From DAORHV01 sp964448405 (GTDB lineage Bacteria; Patescibacteriota; Gracilibacteria; Peribacterales; Peribacteraceae): a stretch of 51,598 nt of DNA. Below are positions 39,914-48,381 of this stretch, piece after piece; the stretch's first letter is position 1, and each line of letters begins with the position of its first letter. A program made the position numbers and the translations under genes. The notes beneath the pieces are model-generated. The model had not been told where the DNA came from. It saw only the letters and a list, made by a program, of their open reading frames with translations, and did not search any database. The DNA lies in contig CAYUVW010000009.1 of assembly GCA_964448405.1 (NCBI GenBank), positions 1-51,598 of the forward strand. The letters are read 5' to 3'.

Positions 39914-42406
39914 ATGAGCGATATCGCCCTTCACAAAGCTGTCTTAGCCGAACTGCATGCCAATGAGCGGGGCCTGGATGACCGCGAGGTGGAACTGGCT
40001 CGTCAGCGCTATGGCTTTAATGAAATTGCCGAGCGTCGCACATCGGCTTGGAAGGAGTTGCTTGCTCAGTTCCAGAATACAATGGTCTACATTCTGCTCG
40101 CGGCAGTGACTGTTTCGTTGGTTGTGCCATACATTCAACACGGGTCCATCCACGAGGATGAAATGATCAACTCCGTTGTTATTTTGGCAATCGTTATTTT
40201 GAACGCTTTGCTTGGATTCTTTCAGGAACGTCGCGCCGAGAACGCCATTGCTCTTTTGAAAAAACTGAGTGCCCCGCAAGTAAAAGTTCGTCGCGACGGT
40301 CAGACGAGAATTATTCCATCCCGCGAACTGCTTCCGGGCGACATCATGATTTTGGAGTCCGGCGACAGAGTGAGCGCCGACGGTCGCGTGGTTGCCAGCT
40401 CTTCTGCAGAAGCGGATGAGGCCAGTTTGACGGGAGAATCGTTGCCGGTGGCGAAGAAGGTGCTCAGGGGTGGATCGAAGGAAGACGAGAATCTTGGCCG
40501 CGTGTTTGCCGGAACAGTTATTTCACGCGGCTCGTGTGAGGCGGTGGTCACGGGAATCGCGTTGCAGACCGAAATCGGGAAAATCACCTCGATGGTCATG
40601 GAGCTGAAGCCACCGCCGACGCCGTTGCAGTTGGAATTGAAAAAAGTCGGCGAGAAGATTGGTGTGATTGTGCTCGGGCTGTGTGTAGTCATCTTTTTCC
40701 TCGGTCTTGCCAAGGGCATGGCTGCAATCGATATCTTCTTCACGGCCGTCAGTTTGGCCGTGGCCGCCGTTCCGGAAGGATTGCCGGCTATCGTGACGAT
40801 TTGTCTGGCCATTGGAGTACAGCGCATGATCAAGAAGAATGCGCTTATCCGTCGACTGGATGCAATCGAGACACTTGGCAACGTGACGGTCATTTGCGCC
40901 GACAAAACCGGAACCATTACCGAGAACAAAATGAAAGTGGTCGGTCATTGGCTTGCGAAAGGAGCAGACGAAAAACTGCTTGCTCGCGCTGCGGCGTCGT
41001 GTAACCGTGCTGAACTGCCGGATATTGGTGATCCGACCGAAATCGCACTGTTGTTGTACGCCAAGGAAATGGGCGTGGAGCGCTTGCCGATTGATGAAGA
41101 AGACGTTCCGTTTACGTCCGAAGCCAAGTACATGGTTACCACCCATCTGGAGGGCGGCAACAGTGTGAAGTACTGCAAAGGAGCCGTGGAAGTCGTCGTA
41201 GGATTGGTGAAGGACACCGATACCAAAGCCGTGTTGGCTGAAAATGAGAAAATGGCAAAGCAAGGACTGCGCGTGTTGGGCGTTGCCGCAGATCATGGAA
41301 AAGGATTGATGCTCGTCGGTTTGGTGTCCATGGTGGATCCGCCTCGCAAAGGCGTAAAAGAGGCGATTGGACTGGCGAAAAAGGCCGGCATTCGTACGAT
41401 CATGATTACCGGCGATAATCCGGTTACCGCAGAACACATCGCTAAAGATGTCGGCCTGGAAACACAGGGCGTTATCGACGGCAGGAAGCTCGATGCATTG
41501 GATGAGCAACAGTTGCAGCACGAGCTGAAGACCGTGTCCGTATTCGCACGCGTGCAGCCTGTGCACAAGGTGAAAATTCTGGAAGCGCTGCAGGCGCTTG
41601 GTCAAATCGTGGCCATGAGCGGCGACGGCGTGAACGATGCTCCTGCGCTGAAGCGGTCACACGTGGGAATTGCCATGGGTTTGCGCGGAACAGACGTGGC
41701 CCGCGAGTCCGGCGCCATGGTGCTTACCGATGACAACTACTCAACCATTGTCTCGGCAATTGCCGAAGGTCGGCGCATCTACGACAATATTCGTAAATTT
41801 ATCATTTTCCTGCTGCGCTCGAACGTGGGGGAGGTATTGCTCATCGCAAGCGCAATGCTCATCAACTTCCCGCTGCCACTGCTTCCGTTGCACATTTTGT
41901 GGGTCAACCTCGTTACCGACAGCTTGCCTGCCTTGGCACTTGCAGCCGAACAAGGCGAAGCCAACATCATGAGCCGTCCTCCACGAAGAAAAGACGAGAA
42001 TGTGCTCACGGGGCAGATTCCTCTTCTGTTTGTTGCGGGCGCGCTCAATGCGGTGCTTTCATTGTGGGTGTTCTGGTGGCTTACGACACACCTGGGCAGC
42101 GATTTGGCCCTTGCTCGTACCGGTGCTTTAACCACCACGATTATCTTCCAATTCTTCCTGGCATTGTCTACGCGCATGAAGAGTTCGGTGTTTGGTGCGT
42201 CTCCGTTCGGAAACCCGTGGTTGTTGGGAGCAATTGGTGCGTCGCTCCTTCTTCACCTCGCCCTGCTGTACACCCCAATCGGCATGCTATTCAAAGTATT
42301 GCCGCTGCCACTAGAGGCCTGGGGTCTTATCCTCGCTAGTACAACGATTGGATTCGTTGTCTTCGAGTGTTGCAAAATAGTTCGAAATCGTTTTACGACC
42401 GTGTAA
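39914..42406 (+). CDS. P2A-type (Ca2+-transporting) P-type ATPase
   Basis: An 830-residue membrane pump. The actuator TGES is at 173-176, PEGLP in helix 4 at 287-291, the catalytic CADKTGTITEN with Asp at about 330, the nucleotide-site KGAVEVV, and GDGVNDAPALKRSHVG. Helix 6 carries NLVTDSLPALAL, matching the Ca2+-binding NxxTD of SERCA-type pumps. Ca2+ export is the likely role. It is distinct from the MgtA-like pump at 1014. The N-terminal ATPase domain has the usual length. Confidence 0.9.
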   Translation: MSDIALHKAVLAELHANERGLDDREVELARQRYGFNEIAERRTSAWKELLAQFQNTMVYILLAAVTVSLVVPYIQHGSIHEDEMINSVVILAIVILNALLGFFQERRAENAIALLKKLSAPQVKVRRDGQTRIIPSRELLPGDIMILESGDRVSADGRVVASSSAEADEASLTGESLPVAKKVLRGGSKEDENLGRVFAGTVISRGSCEAVVTGIALQTEIGKITSMVMELKPPPTPLQLELKKVGEKIGVIVLGLCVVIFFLGLAKGMAAIDIFFTAVSLAVAAVPEGLPAIVTICLAIGVQRMIKKNALIRRLDAIETLGNVTVICADKTGTITENKMKVVGHWLAKGADEKLLARAAASCNRAELPDIGDPTEIALLLYAKEMGVERLPIDEEDVPFTSEAKYMVTTHLEGGNSVKYCKGAVEVVVGLVKDTDTKAVLAENEKMAKQGLRVLGVAADHGKGLMLVGLVSMVDPPRKGVKEAIGLAKKAGIRTIMITGDNPVTAEHIAKDVGLETQGVIDGRKLDALDEQQLQHELKTVSVFARVQPVHKVKILEALQALGQIVAMSGDGVNDAPALKRSHVGIAMGLRGTDVARESGAMVLTDDNYSTIVSAIAEGRRIYDNIRKFIIFLLRSNVGEVLLIASAMLINFPLPLLPLHILWVNLVTDSLPALALAAEQGEANIMSRPPRRKDENVLTGQIPLLFVAGALNAVLSLWVFWWLTTHLGSDLALARTGALTTTIIFQFFLALSTRMKSSVFGASPFGNPWLLGAIGASLLLHLALLYTPIGMLFKVLPLPLEAWGLILASTTIGFVVFECCKIVRNRFTTV

Positions 42407-42444
42407 AAAAATCGCCCCCGAGCACCATGGGGTGTTCGGGGGCG
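42405..42444 (-). terminator. Intrinsic terminator of the DOT1-like methyltransferase gene
   Basis: TCGCCCCCGA-type 14-bp stem (42412-42444) with a short loop and a T7 tail on the minus strand. The stem may also stop the convergent ATPase transcript, although that side lacks a T-run. Confidence 0.85.
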
Positions 42445-42461
42445 ACTTGGTGCATACGGAA

Positions 42462-43097
42462 TTATGCGACTTTCTCGTACATATAGGCGGTTGCCGTTCC
42501 CCATGCCATCTGCACGGTGTTCGTGACGGTGGCTGCGTAGTACGGTGAGGTGAGGCCTTTGGAGACCGTAATGACGCGCGCGCCTTTCTTCAGTTTGTTG
42601 AATTTCTCGGTAATGGCGTCCATGAGCGGCGCAGAAAAACAGGTGCAGTGCGTGAAGATAATGTCGGCGTCCGAAAAGTCGATCTGCAGCATGTCGCCAC
42701 AGAGGAAATCAATCTGCTGTGCCTTCTTGTGATCAGGCAGTTTCGGCAACAGATGTTCCATGTAGCGGCTTTGTGCAAGTTTGGAGGCTTCGTGAAGCTC
42801 CGGGAGCAATTCAATACCCGTGCAGCGGCCCAAGTCGGACATGAGTGCCGAGTACAAGACGCCTTTGCCTGTGCCGGCACCAAGGTCGTAGAACGATTCG
42901 CCGGGCTTGGCGTTCGCAGCCGTCATCAGCAGCTCCATGACTTCGGGCGTGACTTCGCCGTAGGTCATATTCTCCGAATGAATGCCTGCGCGCTCGCGGC
43001 CGCGCGAAGACAGCGCATATCCGTCGATATCGCCATAGAGCATGGATTGAAGCGCGGCGGTGTCGAGTCCGGACTGGGCGAGAATGGCAGGAGTCAT
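42462..43097 (-). CDS. Class I SAM methyltransferase, DOT1-like
   Basis: This 211-residue enzyme has TYGEVTPEVMELLMTAA followed by motif I FYDLGAGTGKGVLYSALM and motif II TGIELLPELHEASKLAQ. The TYGEx upstream of a DLGxGxG loop and the IELLPELHEAA spacing are features of the DOT1-like methyltransferase fold (histone H3K79 enzymes and bacterial relatives). The target in this bacterium is unknown. The start was set at Met 43097, because the longer ATG at 43127 overlaps the -10 TACAAT. The leader is A/C/T-rich without a Shine-Dalgarno sequence. Confidence 0.8.
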   Translation of the reverse strand: MTPAILAQSGLDTAALQSMLYGDIDGYALSSRGRERAGIHSENMTYGEVTPEVMELLMTAANAKPGESFYDLGAGTGKGVLYSALMSDLGRCTGIELLPELHEASKLAQSRYMEHLLPKLPDHKKAQQIDFLCGDMLQIDFSDADIIFTHCTCFSAPLMDAITEKFNKLKKGARVITVSKGLTSPYYAATVTNTVQMAWGTATAYMYEKVA

Positions 43098-43212
43098 GGA
43101 TGTGTGTGTGAAAAGATATCGGATCATTGTACCAGAAATCGACTTCTACGCCTAGTCGCGCCAAACAGTCGTGGAACAGCATCTTTCTCAAACATGCTTG
43201 GCCAATTCATAA

Positions 43213-43251
43213 AAACCGGCGAAGGCAGGCTCCGCCTGCCTGGAGCCGCAC
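43213..43251. repeat. 39-bp repeat downstream of tRNA-Ser(GCU)
   Basis: Exact copy of 37319-37357, again placed downstream of a minus-strand tRNA-Ser gene, about 50 bp from its 3' end. The core hairpin is GGCAGGC-tcc-GCCTGCC. Confidence 0.75.
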
Positions 43252-43300
43252 TGCTTTAAGGAGAGTCCACGAGAGGAGCGCAGCCCCTTTTGTGAGATGT

Positions 43301-43390
43301 TGGCGGAGAGGGAGGGATTCGAACCCTCGAGGCTTTTAAGGGCCTGCCACGTTAGCAGTGTGGTGCCTTCAGCCACTCGGCCACCTCTCC
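43301..43390 (-). tRNA. tRNA-Ser (anticodon GCT)
   Basis: 90-nt class II tRNA. Acceptor GGAGAGG pairs with CCTCTCC, the D-arm region is GGCCGAGTGGCTGAAGGC, the anticodon arm is CACACTGCTAACGTG (GCT), there is a long variable arm, the T-arm is GGGTTCGAATCCC, and CCA is encoded. TAGTAT lies 11 nt before the 5' end. Confidence 0.96.
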
Positions 43391-43443
43391 GTGCAGCCGA
43401 AATACTAGTGGACATCGCGCTTCCGGTCACGCAGATTTTGTTT

Positions 43444-44106
43444 CTAGCGGAATGCCCCCAGCCACGATGGTGTCATTGTGTCGTCGACAAGTGTTGCCGG
43501 AACGCCAAGCGTAGCAATGTCCACGCTTTCGCGCGTGGAAACATGCAGCACCCCACCGTTCATTTCCCAAGTTTGCTGAATGACGGTCAGATCTTCTTCG
43601 CTGACAAGAATGCAGCCCATGCTTCGGTGGCCTGTTCCCGCGCGGTCCCATGCCGTGCGTTCGGTTTTGTCCTGCAGCATTTTTTCGAAGCTCTGATGGC
43701 TATGGATGCCGTACGCAGTGCTTTCATCGCCGCGTCGTACGTCATCATGCCCCGGCCATGACAAGCGTCCGAATCGGCCCTCACCAAACGTCACGGACTT
43801 TCCCTTTTTTTCAAAGGAGCGCAGTTCCCATTCGCGACTGGGTGTGGCGGCGTTATAGGTGATTCCATCGTACGATACGACACGTCGTTGGCCTGTGAGC
43901 CCATTCAGCGCGCGGTACTGTCCGTCGTCGTGGACCAAGTAGACGATGCTGAGAGAGGTATCCACGACTACACGGTCACCGTTTCGGGGCTCCCAGGTAC
44001 TTTCGGACAGCGGGGCTTCGCCCATGGCAGCTGTTGCAGCCGGCAACAGCCAGAGAAACAGCATCAGAGACACGCCTGTGAGGAACAGGGGATGACGCAA
44101 AGTCAC
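43444..44106 (-). CDS. L,D-transpeptidase (YkuD family)
   Basis: Signal peptide or anchor VSLMLFLWLLPAATAAMG, then a YkuD domain. The catalytic site is visible: the His in YGIHSHQSF (about 135) and GHRSMGCILVS with the nucleophilic Cys at about 165. The enzyme forms 3-3 peptidoglycan cross-links or attaches proteins to stem peptides outside the membrane. The start is GTG at 44106, but a TACTCT hexamer ends only 2 nt upstream, so the true start may be a little downstream (Met at residue 15 of this reading). Confidence 0.88.
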   Translation of the reverse strand: MTLRHPLFLTGVSLMLFLWLLPAATAAMGEAPLSESTWEPRNGDRVVVDTSLSIVYLVHDDGQYRALNGLTGQRRVVSYDGITYNAATPSREWELRSFEKKGKSVTFGEGRFGRLSWPGHDDVRRGDESTAYGIHSHQSFEKMLQDKTERTAWDRAGTGHRSMGCILVSEEDLTVIQQTWEMNGGVLHVSTRESVDIATLGVPATLVDDTMTPSWLGAFR

Positions 44107-44160
44107 CTAGAGTACGTGAAATCCCGAAATTGTCAACTCCTCTTCACATTTTGCGCACAT

Positions 44161-44190
44161 TTGAGCCAAAAGCCCTGCTTCTGCTACTGT
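44161..44190 (+). promoter_or_regulatory. Promoter of the glycosyltransferase gene
   Basis: TTGAGC (44161-44166), 18 nt, TACTGT (44185-44190), then 12 nt to the ATG at 44203. Confidence 0.45.
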
Positions 44191-44202
44191 TGAATCTCAC
44201 TC

Positions 44203-45321
44203 ATGCGCATAGGAATTCTTTCATATGACTACAGTCCCGCCATTGGCGGTCTTGGCGTGGTTGCGCAGCAAATGACGCAACATTTGCATGCATCGTTTCC
44301 GCAGCATGACTATGTGGTGTTTTCACCGAGCCACGGTGCGACGGAGTCCGTGTCCAGACTGGCGCGCTGGCGCTGGAAGAAAAAAGGCGGCTGTCCGATG
44401 TTTTCGTTTTCGTTGCTCTGGACGCTTCCGCGCAGTATTCGAAAGCAGGGGATTGACGTGCTTCACGTTCATGCCGGCTCCGGCGGCGTGTGGTTATTGC
44501 GCAAGCCTTCGGTGCCGCTCGTGGTCACTGCGCATCATTCGTACGCACAAGAAGCCGCCACTGTGTATAGGGGTTCTCCACTGTCCGTATTGTGGAAGCG
44601 TCTTATGGCTAGGCTTGAGCGTCGTACCTACCGTTTTGCAAACCACATTACGTGTGTCTCCGAGGATACCCGCCGTGTGCTGGTGGAGGCATATGGCATT
44701 GAACCTGAGAAAATCTCGGTGGTTGAAAATGCCGTCGATGTAGAGAAGTTCAAACCAGATTCGGCTGTGCTCAAGACACCCGATACGGTGTTGTTTGCCG
44801 GCAGACTGGAGCCAAGAAAGGGGATTTGGGTCTTTGTGCGCGCCATGGCCGCCATTCGGAACGCAGTACCCGGCGTACGGTTCCGTTTTGTCGGGGAAAA
44901 CCTCGTCGGTAACAAACTACTTTCGGTTATCCGGCAGCAGGGCTTGGAGTCTGCTTGCTCGTTTCTAGGGCGCGTCCATGAGCCGTTTCTCATCCGTGAA
45001 TTGCAGTCCGCATCTGTTGTTGTCGTTCCTTCGCTCATCGAGGGATTCGGTCTCATTGCTGCCGAAGCCATGGCCTGTGGTGCGTGTGTGGTTGCCAGTG
45101 ACTGCGATGGCCTGCGAAGCATTCTGAAGAACCGCGAGACCGGCATGCTGTTTCCAACCGGAGATGCTCAAGCCTGTGCCACAACAGTCTCGCATGTATT
45201 GCTGGATGCAGCCTTGCGCGACCGCATTGCAGCAGGTGCCCTGTCCAACGCCCGCAAGCGATTCTCGTTTTCCCGGCAAGCCGCTGAAATGCAGGCGTGC
45301 TTCGACCAGGTTTGTAAATAG
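44203..45321 (+). CDS. Glycosyltransferase family 4 protein
   Basis: A 372-residue GT-B enzyme. N-terminal Rossmann part MRIGILSYDYSPAIGGLGVV, linker VVENAVDVEKFKP, and the C-terminal donor-binding region LFAGRLEPRKGIWVFVRAM with the E-x7-E motif in SLIEGFGLIAAEAMACGAC. Members transfer a sugar from an NDP- or polyprenyl donor onto lipid or glycan acceptors at the inner face of the membrane. Acceptor and sugar are unknown. It precedes rsmH on the same strand by 88 bp. Confidence 0.93.
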   Translation: MRIGILSYDYSPAIGGLGVVAQQMTQHLHASFPQHDYVVFSPSHGATESVSRLARWRWKKKGGCPMFSFSLLWTLPRSIRKQGIDVLHVHAGSGGVWLLRKPSVPLVVTAHHSYAQEAATVYRGSPLSVLWKRLMARLERRTYRFANHITCVSEDTRRVLVEAYGIEPEKISVVENAVDVEKFKPDSAVLKTPDTVLFAGRLEPRKGIWVFVRAMAAIRNAVPGVRFRFVGENLVGNKLLSVIRQQGLESACSFLGRVHEPFLIRELQSASVVVVPSLIEGFGLIAAEAMACGACVVASDCDGLRSILKNRETGMLFPTGDAQACATTVSHVLLDAALRDRIAAGALSNARKRFSFSRQAAEMQACFDQVCK

Positions 45322-45409
45322 AACAAATTTTGTATACAGAAAGACGGTCTCTGCGCTGAAGCAAGAGGAATCCTTTGTGTGCAAAAGCCATGGCACGTAC
45401 CATGCCGTC

Positions 45410-46339
45410 ATGGTGCCGACGCACATTTCGGTCTTACTGAAGGAATCGGTCGAACTGCTCGATCCGAGGCCCGGTGATCGTGTGCTCGACGTTACGGCCG
45501 GACTGGGTGGCCATAGCCGTGCCTTTGCAGAACGAATCGGCGACAACGGCATGCTGACGATTCTGGACGCCGATGCAACCAATCTTGAAGAGGCTACCAA
45601 ACGCATTGGCAAGACGAAGAACTTCCGAGCAGTGCATACCAATTTCCGCATGTTGCCCGATTGCCTTCCGGAAGACGGACGTGCGTTCGACGTCATCTTC
45701 GCAGACTTGGGATTAAGCTCGCCGCACATCGACGAACCCGAGCGCGGATTTACCTTCCGCGCAGATGCAGCCGCCCTCGACATGCGGTACGACAAATCAC
45801 GAGGAAGAACTGCGGCCGACCTTTTGCAGGATTTGCCAGCCGCCAAACTTGCGGACATCTTCCAGGTGTACGGCGAAGTGCCGCATGCCATGGGACTGGC
45901 CACCGCCATCGTGAAGCAGCGCGACGCAGAGCCTGTTGCTCTCACCGGTCAGTTGGTTGCGATTGTAAGCGAGCGCTTTGGTTACAAGGCGCCATCCATT
46001 TTGCCGCAGGTGTTCCAGGCGCTGCGCATTGCGGTGAACGGTGAGCTGGATGCGCTGACAGCGTTACTGGAGACCGCACCACAGTTGTTGGCACCCGGCG
46101 GACGCTTCGGAGTCCTCAGTTACCACTCATTGGAAGATCGTATGGTGAAACACGTGTTTCGCGATCTGACCACGCCGGTAAAAGACGCACTCACCGGCGC
46201 AGTGGCGACTCCTGCCCCATTTGTATTGTTGGCGCGCGGAGGAATTGTTCCGGACGCAGAAGAAATTCGTGTCAATCCGCGTTCACGCTCGGCCAGATTA
46301 CGTGCAATCCAACGTGCTCCGTTGTATACTTCCGCCTGA
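45410..46339 (+). CDS. rsmH: 16S rRNA (cytosine-1402-N4)-methyltransferase RsmH
   Basis: Methylates C1402 in the 16S decoding site. 309 residues. Motifs: THISVLLKESVELLDPRPGD, VLDVTAGLGGHSRAFAE, FADLGLSSPHIDEPERGFTF, LDMRYDKSRGRTAADLL and SYHSLEDRMVKHVFRD. The frame is open upstream to 45164, but the family N-terminus fixes the start at 45410. As in most bacteria it opens a small division cluster: an FtsL-like gene follows by 7 bp. Confidence 0.95.
   Translation: MVPTHISVLLKESVELLDPRPGDRVLDVTAGLGGHSRAFAERIGDNGMLTILDADATNLEEATKRIGKTKNFRAVHTNFRMLPDCLPEDGRAFDVIFADLGLSSPHIDEPERGFTFRADAAALDMRYDKSRGRTAADLLQDLPAAKLADIFQVYGEVPHAMGLATAIVKQRDAEPVALTGQLVAIVSERFGYKAPSILPQVFQALRIAVNGELDALTALLETAPQLLAPGGRFGVLSYHSLEDRMVKHVFRDLTTPVKDALTGAVATPAPFVLLARGGIVPDAEEIRVNPRSRSARLRAIQRAPLYTSA
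46325..46330 (+). promoter_or_regulatory. -10-like element before the ftsL-like gene
   Basis: TATACT inside the end of rsmH, 16 nt before the ATG at 46347. It could give a second transcript with a ~10-nt leader. Confidence 0.4.
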
Positions 46340-46346
46340 TCTGTCC

Positions 46347-46736
46347 ATGTCAGCGACTCTTCCAACGTCTGCACAGTCTTTCCCTTCGCCGGGAGCAATG
46401 ATCCGGCGCAGTTCGCTGGGCCGTCTGGTGACGGGAAGTACGATGTTGCTACTCTTCACCATCGGTACGCTCATCATCGTTTTGGCGCTCTTGATTCTGT
46501 TTCATCACAATTTGAATGCAACGAAAGGGTATCGCCTTCGCTCTTTGGAGCACGTGCGTAACCAGCTGTTGCTGCAAGAGGAGATCTTAAACATGGAAAT
46601 CGCCAAGGCGCAGTCGTTGTCCATTTTGCAGTCCGATACAAAAATCCAGGCCATGACCAAGGCAACCAAGCCGAAGTACGTGACCAGCGACGTATCTATT
46701 GCCCAGGCCGTGGAGCCAGGCAAGAGCGCAGAGTAA
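46347..46736 (+). CDS. FtsL-like division protein
   Basis: 129 residues: a short Ser/Pro-rich cytoplasmic part, one membrane helix (about residues 34-55, LLLFTIGTLIIVLALLILF), then a coiled coil (RLRSLEHVRNQLLLQEEILN). This shape, and the place directly after rsmH, are those of FtsL, which joins FtsB and FtsQ at the septum. FtsL is poorly conserved, so the call relies on context and layout. Confidence 0.75.
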   Translation: MSATLPTSAQSFPSPGAMIRRSSLGRLVTGSTMLLLFTIGTLIIVLALLILFHHNLNATKGYRLRSLEHVRNQLLLQEEILNMEIAKAQSLSILQSDTKIQAMTKATKPKYVTSDVSIAQAVEPGKSAE

Positions 46737-46812
46737 ATCAACTTCTTCCTTTCCATATCCGTAGCTGTGACGTCCGTCGCAGATTATTTTCAATCCCGAA
46801 CGCGACGGTATC

Positions 46813-46847
46813 AAAAAACCCGGGCCGCTTTCGCGCACCCGGGCTTT
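46813..46847 (-). terminator. Intrinsic terminator of pyk
   Basis: Minus strand AGCCCGGG, 13-nt loop region, CCCGGGTTTTTT. About 15 nt after the pyruvate kinase stop. Confidence 0.85.
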
Positions 46848-46864
46848 GCTAACAATTTGAATAC

Positions 46865-48292
46865 TTACGCAGCGATGCGGATCTGGATCGTCGTAGCGCG
46901 CTCGTCACCGGTGGCGATGTCCGAGATCACGACGAAGCGGTCGCCCTTCTTCAGGAGGGCTTCCTTCTTCACGATAGCCAAGGCGTTCTTCACGGTTGCC
47001 TCCGGGTTATCGCGCAGTTCAATGCAGAACGGCTTTACACCCCACACCGGAGCCAGCTTGCGCTGCACGCTTTCGGTGTCGGTAAAGGCCAAGATAGGGA
47101 TCAACGGGCGGCAGTTGCTGACTGCCTTGGCGGTGAAACCGCTCTTGGTGATGACGACGATTGCCTTGGCCTGCAGGCTGTAGGCCAGCACGCTGGCGGC
47201 CAAAGACTCCTCGCGACGCGGACGCTCGTCCATGTCGGTGGTTTCACCACACTCAGTGGCCATGAGCATGGATTCCATCGGGTCGACGTTGGTCTCGTTG
47301 GCCTTCAGAATCTGAGCCATGGCTGCAAGCGACTTGAACGGATACATACCGCCGGCGGTCTCGCCGGAGAGCATGGTGCAGTCGGCCTGGATCAACGAAG
47401 CGTAAGCGACGTCGGTCACTTCGGCGCGGGTCGGGGCGCGGTTGGTGATCATGCTTTCCAGCATGTGTGTGGCGACGATGACGAACTTACCCTTCTCGCG
47501 GCACAAGCGGACGATCTCGTTCTGGACGCGCGGGACATCCTCGAACGGAATCTCGCAACCAAGGTCACCGCGAGCGATCATGATACCGTCGGAGGCATCC
47601 ACAATGGCTTCGATGTTCTCAACGGACTGCGGAGTTTCGATTTTGGCAATGATCTGCGTGTCGGCCTTGCGCTTCTTAATGAAGTCGCGGACCTCTTTTA
47701 CGTCATCGGCGCTGCGGATGAACGACGTTGCGAAGAAGTCGACGCCCTGCTGAATGCCGAATTCAATGTCCTCCCAGTCCTTCTCGGTGAAGGACGGCAG
47801 GCTGACGTAGGCACCCGGAATGTTGACGTGGCGGCGAGAGCCGATCGTGCCGGCCTCACGGGCCTTGGCGATGACGTTCTTGCCTTCGATCTTCACGACG
47901 TCGAGCTCCATGGCTCCGTTGTCGATGATGATGGTATCGGCGTTCTTTACGTCGTGGGCGAACTTGTCGTAGTTCAGTTCCAGAGTGATGTGCTTCTCCT
48001 TACCCGTGATCTTCGGCGTGAAGATGATCAGGTCGCCTTCCTTCACGTTGATCTTCTCTTTCACGTCGCCGGTGCGGATGCCCGAACCGCGGACGTCCAA
48101 CAGAATACCGAGCGAGTGCTTTCCTTTCTTGTTAATGTCTTTGACCATCTTGATGACCTTTCCGTGCGACTCGTGGGAGCCGTGGGAGAAGTTGAGGCGG
48201 CACACGTTGGCGCCGAGGTCGGCGAGCTTCTCGATACCCTCAGGGGTGCCGCAAGCGGGACCGATCGTTGCAATGATTTTGGTAAAACGCAT
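46865..48292 (-). CDS. pyk: Pyruvate kinase
   Basis: Makes pyruvate and ATP from phosphoenolpyruvate, a main ATP step in a fermenting cell. The 475 residues cover the family: FTKIIATIGPACGTPEGIEK, RLNFSHGSHE, IIAKIETPQSVENIEAI with the catalytic Lys, MIARGDLGCEIPFEDVP, PTRAEVTDVAYA, SGETAGGMYP, and a C-terminal regulatory domain. Small departures: LDVRGSGIRTG where LDTKGPEIRTG is usual, and MLESMI for MLDSMI. A TAGACT is about 40 nt upstream and the leader ends in a pyrimidine tract before the ATG. Confidence 0.96.
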   Translation of the reverse strand: MRFTKIIATIGPACGTPEGIEKLADLGANVCRLNFSHGSHESHGKVIKMVKDINKKGKHSLGILLDVRGSGIRTGDVKEKINVKEGDLIIFTPKITGKEKHITLELNYDKFAHDVKNADTIIIDNGAMELDVVKIEGKNVIAKAREAGTIGSRRHVNIPGAYVSLPSFTEKDWEDIEFGIQQGVDFFATSFIRSADDVKEVRDFIKKRKADTQIIAKIETPQSVENIEAIVDASDGIMIARGDLGCEIPFEDVPRVQNEIVRLCREKGKFVIVATHMLESMITNRAPTRAEVTDVAYASLIQADCTMLSGETAGGMYPFKSLAAMAQILKANETNVDPMESMLMATECGETTDMDERPRREESLAASVLAYSLQAKAIVVITKSGFTAKAVSNCRPLIPILAFTDTESVQRKLAPVWGVKPFCIELRDNPEATVKNALAIVKKEALLKKGDRFVVISDIATGDERATTIQIRIAA

Positions 48293-48381
48293 AAAAAGGG
48301 GGAAGAATCCGACGACATGTCGGGCGGCAAAGAGTCTAGCACAGCAAAACCGGAAATACAGCCCATCCGAAGAGCGTCAGA

